Positions 56,081-64,000 of a DNA stretch of 64,000 nucleotides are shown piece by piece. The notes beneath the pieces are model-generated. The model was given only the letters and a program-made list of their open reading frames with translations. It was not told the DNA's origin and did not search any database. The translations under genes were made by a program, and so were the position numbers. The DNA comes from Ordospora colligata OC4 (Eukaryota > Microsporidia > Ordosporidae), in NCBI RefSeq assembly GCF_000803265.1, contig NW_014575397.1:1-64000 (forward strand), given 5' to 3'. Positions within the stretch are counted from its first letter, which is position 1, and the number at the start of each line of letters is the position of its first letter.

Positions 56081-56617
56081 TTAATCAACTTTCTTGGCAT
56101 CTTCGGCATCCTTCTTTTTGAATTCGTTCTCTGCAACTGTCTTCACAGCATCAGTGGCTTTCCTGACTGCACTCTCAATCCCACATTGCCCTGTATACCA
56201 ATGCTCAGGTATGCGAATCAGTATATTGTCATACAGAACCAATCCTGCCTTGAACCTTAGCGGTCCTGCCCAAAGCACAAAAAAGAACTTTATTGTGTAC
56301 CACAAAGGAACAAATCGAAGTATAGGGCCTGAGTATGCATCCAGAGATGTAAGTATTCCAAAAACCATCCAGAAAACAAGCATATGCTTTATCTCATCTC
56401 GTTTTGGGTTGACTTGCTTCAGTATCACAAGTGTCTCTTGCAAAGGAATGACAATACCAATTGTTGACGTCACGATCGGCCCGAAGGGGGTTGCCATAAT
56501 GATAGCAACACAAAACAGGCATGCACCAAGCAAGATGTAGGTCTTGTCTATTTTCGTCAGATCCTCAAGTCTTTGGAGTACAGGGATTTTATTGGCTTGC
56601 TTCCTAAGACACTCCAT
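56081..56617 (-). CDS. YOP1: Yop1/REEP5 ER membrane-shaping protein
   Basis: A DP1/TB2/HVA22 family protein that bends ER tubules. The TB2/DP1 region has two hairpin-like hydrophobic pairs; conserved parts are the ETLVILK segment, HMLVFWMVFGILTSLDAY, VPLWYTIKFFFVLW and LYDNILIRIP. The C-terminal ~35 residues are an amphipathic, charged helix. About 178 residues, like yeast Yop1 (180). The frame is open to 56650, but CCC lies seven bases before the ATG at 56617, which fits the family start. Confidence 0.9.
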   Translation of the reverse strand: MECLRKQANKIPVLQRLEDLTKIDKTYILLGACLFCVAIIMATPFGPIVTSTIGIVIPLQETLVILKQVNPKRDEIKHMLVFWMVFGILTSLDAYSGPILRFVPLWYTIKFFFVLWAGPLRFKAGLVLYDNILIRIPEHWYTGQCGIESAVRKATDAVKTVAENEFKKKDAEDAKKVD

Positions 56618-56797
56618 TTTCAGGGTTGATGCAAACAAAAACATATACAATATTTATCTCTATTGTTTTCAAAACAGAATGATGGATACTAGATTTGATC
56701 AATAAACATAATGCTAAACCATATCATACAAATATTCTATTACACTCATATAAATGATTAACTGTGTTCATGAATCCGTTTTTGATTCTCCCATGGC

Positions 56798-57223
56798 ATG
56801 CATGAAGTTTTTATGAGCATGGCATTTGAACAAGCCGTCAAGGCATTCGAACTGCAGGAGGTTCCTGTTGGATGTGTAGTTGTCAAAGACAACAAGATCG
56901 TATCTTCTTCACACAACATGACCAATGCCAACAAATCTCCTCTTGAACATGCTGAAGTTCTTTGCATCCGGAGTACAGACTGTTCAAACAGTACATTTTA
57001 CATTACATGCGAGCCTTGCATAATGTGCATGGGAATAATATCAAGACTAAGCAACGTAAAAGTATACTACGGATGCAAAAACGAAGTATTTGGAAGTAAA
57101 ACCATATGTGGTATTGGAGATAACACAGTATATATCCCAGACGAGCGCTGCTTCAAGATTCTGCAGAAATTTTATACAAGAGAAAACATATTTGCACCTG
57201 AAGAAAAGAGAAAAGTAAAATAG
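56798..57223 (+). CDS. TAD2: tRNA-specific adenosine deaminase Tad2 (ADAT2)
   Basis: With Tad3 it converts A34 to inosine in tRNA anticodons. The zinc motifs are present: HAEVLCI (HAE with the catalytic Glu) and CEPCIMCMG (PCxxC). PVGCVVV and VYYGCKNEVFGS frame the active site as in ADAT2. 141 residues, shorter than yeast Tad2 (250). CCC lies five bases before the ATG. The Tad3 partner is not in the window. Confidence 0.92.
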   Translation: MHEVFMSMAFEQAVKAFELQEVPVGCVVVKDNKIVSSSHNMTNANKSPLEHAEVLCIRSTDCSNSTFYITCEPCIMCMGIISRLSNVKVYYGCKNEVFGSKTICGIGDNTVYIPDERCFKILQKFYTRENIFAPEEKRKVK

Positions 57224-57259
57224 CAATATACACGTTTTAGTACGTTTTTTATTTATCTA

Positions 57260-60200
57260 CTATTTATTGATTGATTTCAGTATAGACATCAGACTTTCTG
57301 AAGGAATATATCTTGGGCATATAAAATCATGAAGCGATGTGCTTGTATAGTTAGGCATGCTTATTGTGGGATCTTGAACAAACTTGTCTTCTCTGTTATC
57401 TTCTCCAAAATGATATGATGCATCTGAATCCAACCTTGCAACTATCTCATTTATTTGTATGCAATTAAGGATTGAGCATTCATCTAGAATGCTATCTGCT
57501 GTAGCGCGTGCTTCTACAAGATTGATCAGTTTTATAATTGATGTAATATGCGATAAATTAAACATACCTTCCGAATAGTTGATGTTTCTACAAAACTTGT
57601 CTATTTCATTAATATTATAGTTTATCTGCACTCCTCTGTTGAATGAAAGAAAATTCTTGCGGACAAGGATCTCGTTGAAAACTGATGTATTGATTGTTTT
57701 CAGTATATAGTTAGCAGATTCTACAACATATGGCTCTGGAATGTGATAATACAGCATTTGGTGATAGAAATATTCAAGAAGCCGAATCAGTTTTGAAACA
57801 TGAGGTGGCTTGAAAATCTTCTTGAGGTATCCTTCATTACATTTGAATCTAGAAATCTGTTGATGCTCAACAACAGCATCTGGTAATACTTCAAGTATAG
57901 ACACTCTTTGCAATTCACAAAGGTGTTTGAATAATATTGATATCAGATTTTCTATCTCTTCCACAAAAATGCCTTTTTCTCTAAGGATGCTTTGATATTC
58001 AATCAGGTTGGACAATATAAATGAGATTTTGTGGATGTTCCTCTCAAACATCTTCAATTTAAGATATATTTCATCCATTATGTTAACACTGGTTTCAACT
58101 GCATCTCTATCAAGCTTACTTACCACATAGAATGCTGAATGAGCCAAACTTAACATCTCTGGTCTTGGAACTTCCTCGTTTGAAAATGATGGTGCAAATT
58201 CTAAATACAACTGGATTAAACAACTAAAAATATTGTACGAATTCGTGAATGAAACGCTTATTTGAGATTCTTCGTCGTCCCTTTCAGACAGTTTTCTTTC
58301 TAAATCCTCTACTTTTGCCTTATACTTCTCAAGTTCCAATTCCACCATGTTTTTTTTCTTCAATGCTTCACTTTGGAACTTGTATTTCATCTCAAGCGAT
58401 TTACAGGTTCTGCAAGGTGTTTCACAGAATCTTTTGTACTGCTCTATCTTCAATTCCAGATCTTTAATTATCTCACTATATGTTCTATTGGTTTCACCTT
58501 CATTGCTGTGTTTATCATTAATATCAATGCTAGAGCAACTTGTAATCAGTGATTCTTTATCTTTCAACATCATATCATCGCATTCTATAATGACTGGAGT
58601 AGATGCTTCATTGATAAGCTTTTTCTTATACTCATCGCAATTTTCATTTACAAACAGAATCTTCTGCTTCTTTTCTTGTGGATGTTTTTTCAAATGTGCT
58701 TGCAATGATATTTTAATAATTCTAAAACATTCGCTATAAGCATGATTTCTACAGCTCTCCAACACATCCAGTATCTGGTTGCTCATGAAGTATTTATTAT
58801 TTCCCTTTATGACATCCACAACTCTGTAAATACATTCTCCAAGCATACTGTATCTATTTTCAAAGGTTTTAAAGAGCATTTCCTGTGCGAAACACTGCTT
58901 ACTTATTCTGATTGCTTGTAGAATCCCACATTCAAATAACTGTTTGGATATCAATGCTCTATCGAAGACTCCTGGTTTTTTGTAGAGATTTGGTTTTAGA
59001 CACTTGATGTATTTGACTTGAGTCTTACCTATGGAGCCCAATAGTTCATTCATAGAGTGCTTAAAATACCTTACTAAATCTCTTTTGCTGTTATCATCAG
59101 TGGCAATTGGCATCCCTGTAAATATCTTTAAGTTTCCTCTTTCCTTGTTTTTCTCAATGAATGACTTAAGGCCATATTCCACATCTCCTGCATAATGCGA
59201 TATTACTATTCTATCATCCACTGTTGTTTTTATGCTTTGACCAAGATAGTTTTTTATTTTAGTGCCAAGATTTGCTGCACTGCCCCATGAATTCTGACTC
59301 TCCTCACTTATCAGATCAACCAATCCACAAGGCTTTTCAATATCAACAATGCACTGCTTCACCGTTGGACGTTCGATGGTTTTCCACACAATACCTTCAT
59401 TCTTATAGTCTTCTTGCTTTTCTTTCAAAATCTTTCTAACAAACTCACTTTGGATTTTTTCATTTGTCCAATTGATACAAAATTGATCAAGCCCATTGCT
59501 TTTGAATGCTTCAAATCCAAATATATCAAGCACAGAAATAGAGCCTGTGTTACCTTCGCCTTTCAATCGATTGTTTATACATGATGTAATGTAGTTAAAT
59601 ATACTTGAATATAGTAATCTTGCCATGGAATTTCTTATTGTGATGGCCTGTACTTGTGTATTGAATACTTCAATTGTCTCTCCTTTGACTTGAATCGAAA
59701 ATTTAACCAATGCTTCTTCAACAATATCTTCAGGAATACTATATATCCTACAGAACTCAACAAAACAATCATTTCTCATCACTTTCAGAATGCCATCGCT
59801 CACAAAGTTAATAGAACCCAAATATAGAATTCCTATCAGGTATTTTTCAATTTGCTTAGCATTTTGTATTCCTAATTGCTCCATTGAGGAGAACACTTTG
59901 GTGTATTCTTTGGCATAATCTTTGAATTCTGTAGTGTCTGATATATTCGATGTGTCGATAAAATCATTCTTGATAAATATCTGATGTGCGGCGCATAGTT
60001 GATAAAACACATGGAAGTTTTTCTCTCCTTGCTCATGATGCGTAACTCTGCTCTTTTCAAGAAGATAGGTCTCAAACACTGCTCCAGTAATACTTGCATC
60101 TTCACTGAAAAGCAGCTTTATTCTCTTACCAAACCTAGAGCTATTGTCATTAAGGCGTGTACGAGCATTTCCAAATGCTTCTAGCACAGTATTAGCAGCA

Positions 60201-60568
60201 ATTATGTTATCGTGAATAAATTGCTCGCTCTTCAACTTTCTTAATAGATAATCTATCATAAGCCTTGCATTTTCTGTCTTACCTGATCCAGATTCACCAC
60301 TGATAACAATTGTTTGATCTCCATGTACACAAAAATCTCTATAGCATGACTCTACAACATTACATACATGAACAATCTCTTTATCTCTATCAAAACATTC
60401 ACTGACTGAGCCATTGTTGTGAGAATCTACTCCTGTGTATGGATTGACAGCCAGAAACACCACTCCAGACCTTGTATACATCATACATTCAAAATACCTT
60501 TTCTCAAGAACATCGACAATTGTATTCTCACTCAAATCGTCTATTTCGCAAAGATCGCCACTTTGCAT
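57260..60568 (-). CDS. MYO2: Class V myosin heavy chain
   Basis: An actin motor for cargo transport. The motor domain has SGESGSGKTENA (P-loop), NDNSSRFGK (switch I) and SVLDIFGFEAF (switch II), ending near residue 620. The neck has at most a degenerate IQ stretch, and a short coiled coil follows at ~720-790. The C-terminal DIL/cargo domain shows LEYFYHQMLYYHIPE and RKNFLSFNRGVQINYNINEIDKFCR, as in Myo2/Myo4. 1102 residues against ~1570. The frame is open to a TTG at 60610; the first ATG at 60568 follows a CCC. Confidence 0.92.
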   Translation of the reverse strand: MQSGDLCEIDDLSENTIVDVLEKRYFECMMYTRSGVVFLAVNPYTGVDSHNNGSVSECFDRDKEIVHVCNVVESCYRDFCVHGDQTIVISGESGSGKTENARLMIDYLLRKLKSEQFIHDNIIAANTVLEAFGNARTRLNDNSSRFGKRIKLLFSEDASITGAVFETYLLEKSRVTHHEQGEKNFHVFYQLCAAHQIFIKNDFIDTSNISDTTEFKDYAKEYTKVFSSMEQLGIQNAKQIEKYLIGILYLGSINFVSDGILKVMRNDCFVEFCRIYSIPEDIVEEALVKFSIQVKGETIEVFNTQVQAITIRNSMARLLYSSIFNYITSCINNRLKGEGNTGSISVLDIFGFEAFKSNGLDQFCINWTNEKIQSEFVRKILKEKQEDYKNEGIVWKTIERPTVKQCIVDIEKPCGLVDLISEESQNSWGSAANLGTKIKNYLGQSIKTTVDDRIVISHYAGDVEYGLKSFIEKNKERGNLKIFTGMPIATDDNSKRDLVRYFKHSMNELLGSIGKTQVKYIKCLKPNLYKKPGVFDRALISKQLFECGILQAIRISKQCFAQEMLFKTFENRYSMLGECIYRVVDVIKGNNKYFMSNQILDVLESCRNHAYSECFRIIKISLQAHLKKHPQEKKQKILFVNENCDEYKKKLINEASTPVIIECDDMMLKDKESLITSCSSIDINDKHSNEGETNRTYSEIIKDLELKIEQYKRFCETPCRTCKSLEMKYKFQSEALKKKNMVELELEKYKAKVEDLERKLSERDDEESQISVSFTNSYNIFSCLIQLYLEFAPSFSNEEVPRPEMLSLAHSAFYVVSKLDRDAVETSVNIMDEIYLKLKMFERNIHKISFILSNLIEYQSILREKGIFVEEIENLISILFKHLCELQRVSILEVLPDAVVEHQQISRFKCNEGYLKKIFKPPHVSKLIRLLEYFYHQMLYYHIPEPYVVESANYILKTINTSVFNEILVRKNFLSFNRGVQINYNINEIDKFCRNINYSEGMFNLSHITSIIKLINLVEARATADSILDECSILNCIQINEIVARLDSDASYHFGEDNREDKFVQDPTISMPNYTSTSLHDFICPRYIPSESLMSILKSINK

Positions 60569-60572
60569 CCCT

Positions 60573-60575
60573 GGG
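60573..60575 (-). promoter_or_regulatory. CCC start signal of myosin
   Basis: On the minus strand AACCCAGGGATG precedes the first in-frame ATG of the myosin gene. It decides the start at 60568 over the open TTG codon upstream. Confidence 0.45.
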
Positions 60576-60755
60576 TTGCAGATACCTTGTTTTGTTGCTG
60601 CATGAACCAATCAAATGATGAAATGTGCTGATTCGAGAGAACTCAAGTCAAGAGGCAAATGAATCAGTAGAAGTAAGAAACATGTATCAGTTTACTGAGA
60701 GAAAGTGATTTTTAACCATTGACTAGTCAGTAACCATCTGTTTTTCTAAAATAGT

Positions 60756-61367
60756 TTATGCCTGGTTAGAGGCATGCTTAACAATAACATTCAGCTTGTT
60801 ATCGAAGTACATTAATGCACAAACAAAATCATCATCGCTTTCAAGCATTACGTATGCATCGTTGTATATGATATAAAGTACAAATTCATTGTAATGCTCT
60901 AGACTTACAAAGTCTAGGCTCTGAGAAGGCAGGAAATGACCTCCAATTCTTCTAATAACGCTCCTTTTGAAGTTATTGAAGGACGAGCCTTCGAGAGGAA
61001 CTAGGAACTTAAGATCTGCAAATTGTACAAATGCAACACCAACAATGTCATTTCTGTTTAATATGGCTCCTGATCGTTTGTTTTTGAACATCTGAAATAT
61101 TTTGTTTTTTTTTTCGCTTTCACAAGGAATCCTTAGACATGATCCGCCTGATATCTCAAACTTCAGTCCCTTCTTTCTCTTTTCGATTTTAAGGATGCTT
61201 TCATATGGAATCTCGCCCATTAATCTATCTTTGTGCATGACTACAAACTTATCTAAGCAGAAGTGTGTTGAGTATTCAAGAACCTTTGATTTGAATTCGT
61301 ATTTGCTTTTTATAGTTGTTAAAACACCGTCAGTCTCTTCAGCGTGCATTTTGTTTTGATGTATCAT
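60756..61367 (-). CDS. Unknown protein, possible PH-like and PB1-like folds
   Basis: About 203 residues. The middle part (GEIPYESILKIEKRKKGLKFEI) reads like the beta-strands of a PH/GRAM fold. The C-terminal part (YVMLESDDDFVCALMYF) recalls the acidic OPCA end of a PB1 domain. Both are pattern-level guesses. The frame is open to a TTG at 61412; the first ATG is 61367. The 187-bp gap before the myosin start holds nothing visible. Confidence 0.5.
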   Translation of the reverse strand: MIHQNKMHAEETDGVLTTIKSKYEFKSKVLEYSTHFCLDKFVVMHKDRLMGEIPYESILKIEKRKKGLKFEISGGSCLRIPCESEKKNKIFQMFKNKRSGAILNRNDIVGVAFVQFADLKFLVPLEGSSFNNFKRSVIRRIGGHFLPSQSLDFVSLEHYNEFVLYIIYNDAYVMLESDDDFVCALMYFDNKLNVIVKHASNQA

Positions 61368-61512
61368 GTTTATGTTTTCTGCACGAGTTATTGTTTCAGC
61401 TTTGCCTTCCAATATTCATATTGCTTCTAATCCAATCATGATATAAAGAATACCGCCAGAGCTGTGATTCCCTCCAAATCAAAATATAAAACAAATAAGA
61501 TGGCAAAGGGAA

Positions 61513-62298
61513 ATGAAAAATAGAATCAAAACGTTTCTACCGTCTCCTGAGTCTTTAGAGATCATAAAACCACTCAAGAAAAGTAAAAAGGCAAGGAAAG
61601 AACGACCTTCAAAACAACGCTTAGCAAAGTCGATTTATGATGAGACAGATCTTTCAAAACTTACACCAAGGCAAAGAATTCTTCATCAAAAATATCATCA
61701 GAATAAGCAAAATGCCAATAACTTTTTCATATTATCTAATAACATATCAGCAAATAGTACTGAACGCATGATCTCAACAGAAAAGACATTAAAACAAAGT
61801 AAATTAAAGAATAAACGATCCATTAAAATGTTTAAAATACAAGCATTAGAACCTGTCAATAAATCTAGATCAGATGAAGTTGAAGAATACAATGAGAATT
61901 CATCTGATGCATTGGCTCAGGAGAGCAGCTATATTCCTATAGAAACGAGTGATTTAATAAAAAGCGAATACGAAGATCTCGATTGTGAGGATTCATCTTC
62001 TATGGAATCTTTAATAATAGAGCCATTATGTGTCGAATCACCATTTAATGATACTCCTATTGAGTCAAAGCTAAAAAATAGCAAGATTTGTATAAGATGC
62101 TTCAAGGATGCAGTGAGAGTATATCTAAAGTTCGAAAATATGCATAGCATCCATCGATGTAAGCTTCAGAAGCTTATAATGGTTCACAAACATAAAATAC
62201 GGCAAAATTTGAAACAAAAAGCTTGTTTTAGTATTATAAAAAATGACGAAATGCAATTTTTATATGCACTCGAAAACGCAAGGTGTTGTACTTCATGA
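61513..62298 (+). CDS. Basic unknown protein, weak Ies2/PAPA-1-like motif
   Basis: A 261-residue protein, Lys- and Ser-rich with an acidic middle (~120-165). Residues ~50-60 read KLTPRQRILHQKY, which resembles the 'LTxRQRAK' of the INO80 subunit Ies2, and Ino80 itself is in the window, but the rest does not support it. Near the C-terminus ICIRCFKDAV and HRCKLQK give two Cys-His pairs. AAAGGGAA precedes the ATG. Its stop lies 14 bp from that of the next gene. Confidence 0.5.
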   Translation: MKNRIKTFLPSPESLEIIKPLKKSKKARKERPSKQRLAKSIYDETDLSKLTPRQRILHQKYHQNKQNANNFFILSNNISANSTERMISTEKTLKQSKLKNKRSIKMFKIQALEPVNKSRSDEVEEYNENSSDALAQESSYIPIETSDLIKSEYEDLDCEDSSSMESLIIEPLCVESPFNDTPIESKLKNSKICIRCFKDAVRVYLKFENMHSIHRCKLQKLIMVHKHKIRQNLKQKACFSIIKNDEMQFLYALENARCCTS

Positions 62299-62312
62299 CT
62301 TTAATATAGAAT

Positions 62313-63338
62313 TTATTTTGCTATTTCCTTCTCTTCAAACTCAATTATACTTTCTATTTCCTGAACTATGGGTCCAGAATCTTCAAATCGTGAGATTCTT
62401 GTTACTTCAAGGTTTTTTGCATGTTTGTTGTTTAAAGGAACATCAAATAATTGATCACGCATCGGACAGAACATAGAAATCAAGAGCATATCCAGAATAA
62501 GTCTTATACCGAAATTCAAGCTTTGTTGAATCTGGTAATATAATTCTGTCATCTCAAATGGAATTGCTACAGTATTTACCGTGTATGTGAGGAACCCATG
62601 GAGCATCAAGCAAAAACTTAGTAGATTTGTACTGTCAAGTGATTTGTATTCAGAAAGAAATCCATGCTTTGCTTTGAGAATCATCAACAGCACCACTGAG
62701 AGATAAACTTCACTTCCCAAGAAGAACGATTCCATGAAAATAGCCGTTTTTTCATTTCCTATCTTAGGTCTGCTGTAATAGTACAAAATCAAAGGTGCTC
62801 TCAAAACTGCATATATCTTTGAGAAAGTAATGACCGAAGTGTTGAATATAGATTTCGTAACAAAGGTTCTTGCCACAGACATATTTGTTCGGAATACATC
62901 AAATGCTCGTTCTCCACTGTTGAACACTGAATATGCACATGGCCCCCACAATCCAATCAAAAGGAAAATAGCTGACATTCTAAGAACTCTAGACACACTA
63001 AGAGAGATGTTCAGAATATACACCAGATCAACACTCAGGCTCTTGTATTTTATAGGATACTTTGCATCTAACACTCCGTTAATCTCTATCCAAAGCTTAT
63101 CTATATCAACCCTTGTACTAAGATATGCAACCGTACATATATAAACTGTTGAAAACAATATCGAAGTCAATATGAACAGTGATCCAAGGCTTCTGAGCTT
63201 TCCTTTGAATATATTGTAGCTGGGGAGCGTGCTTCTAGATGATCTCCAAATAGAAAACCCCAATAGCAGTGTAGAAAATACAGCCTCGTTCATGTATTGC
63301 ATGCTTCTAAGGTCATCTTGGGTTATCGTATTTTCCAT
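62313..63338 (-). CDS. Multi-pass membrane protein, unknown
   Basis: A 341-residue protein with about seven hydrophobic segments, for example SLGSLFILTSILFSTVYICTV, VLRMSAIFLLIGLWG and SEVYLSVVLLMILKA. The N-terminal ~15 and the C-terminal ~50 residues are polar and likely cytosolic. No family is recognised. It could be a transporter or a polytopic ER protein. Confidence 0.65.
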   Translation of the reverse strand: MENTITQDDLRSMQYMNEAVFSTLLLGFSIWRSSRSTLPSYNIFKGKLRSLGSLFILTSILFSTVYICTVAYLSTRVDIDKLWIEINGVLDAKYPIKYKSLSVDLVYILNISLSVSRVLRMSAIFLLIGLWGPCAYSVFNSGERAFDVFRTNMSVARTFVTKSIFNTSVITFSKIYAVLRAPLILYYYSRPKIGNEKTAIFMESFFLGSEVYLSVVLLMILKAKHGFLSEYKSLDSTNLLSFCLMLHGFLTYTVNTVAIPFEMTELYYQIQQSLNFGIRLILDMLLISMFCPMRDQLFDVPLNNKHAKNLEVTRISRFEDSGPIVQEIESIIEFEEKEIAK

Positions 63339-63591
63339 TTGTTTACCAAGCCGTTCTTACTTTATAAGATCGTTTTGCAATCTGAAACTATAATCAAAAC
63401 ACACATCCTAGTCGTTTTGTTATCAATGGAACTCGTTTATTATTCTTCTAATTGTGATAACTATTTTTATAATTACATTATAAGTTGTCATAAATCAAGC
63501 ATAAGGATATATAATTTATTTATATCAACCAGGTTCTATTAAGGTTTTACTGAGTTTGTAAACATTCTAGTTTTGTAACTCATCGGTATTT
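63339..63591. other. AT-rich gap, no gene seen
   Basis: Strongly AT-rich sequence with a visible change in composition from the genes to the left. The only ORF is a 38-codon frame on the plus strand with no start signal, judged to be chance. No tRNA, rRNA or repeat unit seen. Confidence 0.5.
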
Positions 63592-64000
63592 CTAAATGGT
63601 CCATTGCATATAACATTCTTCTATGTATTTTTTACTATCAGAATCGTCTGAAGTCCATTCATTATTATGAGGATCATTTGAAATCATTTCCTCACCTATT
63701 TTTTGTTCTTTCAATTGTTTTTCTAATTCTTCAATTGTTTTCTCAATCCATTTAGTTTTTCATTTAAACTATTTTGATCAATTAAACTCGGATCTACTCT
63801 ATATCTTTCTGCTAAATCTTTTATTTGTAAAACCTTTTATTTGTTCGATTTTTGATAGTTTATTTTTAAGTCTTGATGTACATTTGATATTGTTTGTTAT
63901 TGTCTTAATACGAGATATCACTTTAGCATGCACTTTTGGTAGTATTTTATTTATATATACTATGTTATTAAATGGATGAATCTTCTCTAATTCATCTAAA
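63592..64000 (-). pseudogene. Frame-broken AT-rich ORF entering from the right edge
   Basis: The minus strand from the right edge codes in three successive frames: LDELEKIHPFNNIVYINKIL..., then KDLAERYRVDPSLIDQN..., then IEKTIEELEKQLKEQKIGEE and a C-terminal EWTSDDSD tail ending in TAG at 63592. The breaks fall in homopolymers near 63828-63836 and 63755-63760, each mended by a one-base change, so one protein lies behind them. The product is Lys/Asn/Ile-rich with a coiled coil, unlike its neighbours. Its family is not recognised. A decayed mobile-element or recently acquired gene, or uncorrected sequencing errors, are all possible. Confidence 0.55.

Noticed and set aside
63521..63545. Minus-strand ACCTGGTTGAT, resembling the 5' end of small-subunit rRNA
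   Set aside because: The match stops after about 11 bases and the following sequence is AT-rich without rRNA helices.
1..64000. CRISPR arrays, insertion sequences, prophage or bacterial operons
   Set aside because: No regularly spaced repeats, transposase or bacterial gene sets are present; all recognised genes are eukaryotic.

Overview
The window looks like a stretch of a compact microsporidian nuclear genome. All recognisable genes are eukaryotic: Nuf2, Nop56, LSm2, Rpt6, SMC3, Ino80, Elp1, Sec12, Yif1, myosin V. About 45 protein genes and two tRNA genes fit in 64 kb. I saw no spliceosomal introns. Most intergenic gaps are 15-250 bp, neighbouring 3' ends almost touch, and many proteins are shorter than usual (Tah18 without its FMN domain, an SEP protein without UBX, a V-ATPase a subunit of 700 residues). 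A short C-run (CCC or CCCC) lies within about 15 nt upstream of many start codons, as described for microsporidia. I cannot name the genus.

Layout. 1-594: an inverted partial copy of the nop56-yif1 junction joined to a small LYR-like gene. 0.6-13.8 kb: Nuf2, Asn-tRNA synthetase, a THADA/Trm732 protein, a WD40 protein, Nog2, Dhh1, a RING protein, Rad2/XPG and Tfb5. 13.8-22.7 kb: Sua5, Nop56, Yif1, Vid27, a Tah18-like reductase, Sec12, Cdc73. 22.8-27.8 kb: Doa1/PLAA, an E(z)-type histone methyltransferase, a micro-ORF, Med7, an EED-type WD40 protein and tRNA-Glu. 28-40.3 kb: V-ATPase subunit a, Dna2, LSm2, a cullin, a UBA-SEP protein, a cyclin, Rpt6, tRNA-His and an NTO1/BRPF-like PHD protein interrupted by one stop codon. 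40.4-53.4 kb: Elp1, a cis-prenyltransferase, a secreted coiled-coil protein, Ino80, an unknown protein and SMC3. 53.5-63.3 kb: unknown proteins, Yop1/REEP, Tad2, myosin V and a multi-pass membrane protein. The last ~660 bp are AT-rich and hold a frame-broken ORF that enters from beyond the right edge.

Themes. Chromatin and transcription are well represented (E(z), EED, an NTO1-like protein, Ino80, Cdc73, Med7, Tfb5, a cyclin). Four proteins modify or help modify the tRNA anticodon loop (Sua5, Elp1, Tad2, Trm732). Others serve early secretion (Sec12, Yif1, Yop1), the ubiquitin-p97-proteasome axis (Doa1, UBA-SEP, cullin, Rpt6) and genome maintenance (Rad2, Dna2, SMC3, Nuf2).

The most striking items are: a PRC2 pair, E(z) and EED, within 3.1 kb; a dispersed inverted duplication with a 24-bp junction patch; a PHD gene with a single in-frame stop; several gene 3' ends that have seeded short tandem duplications; and a degraded AT-rich gene at the right edge.
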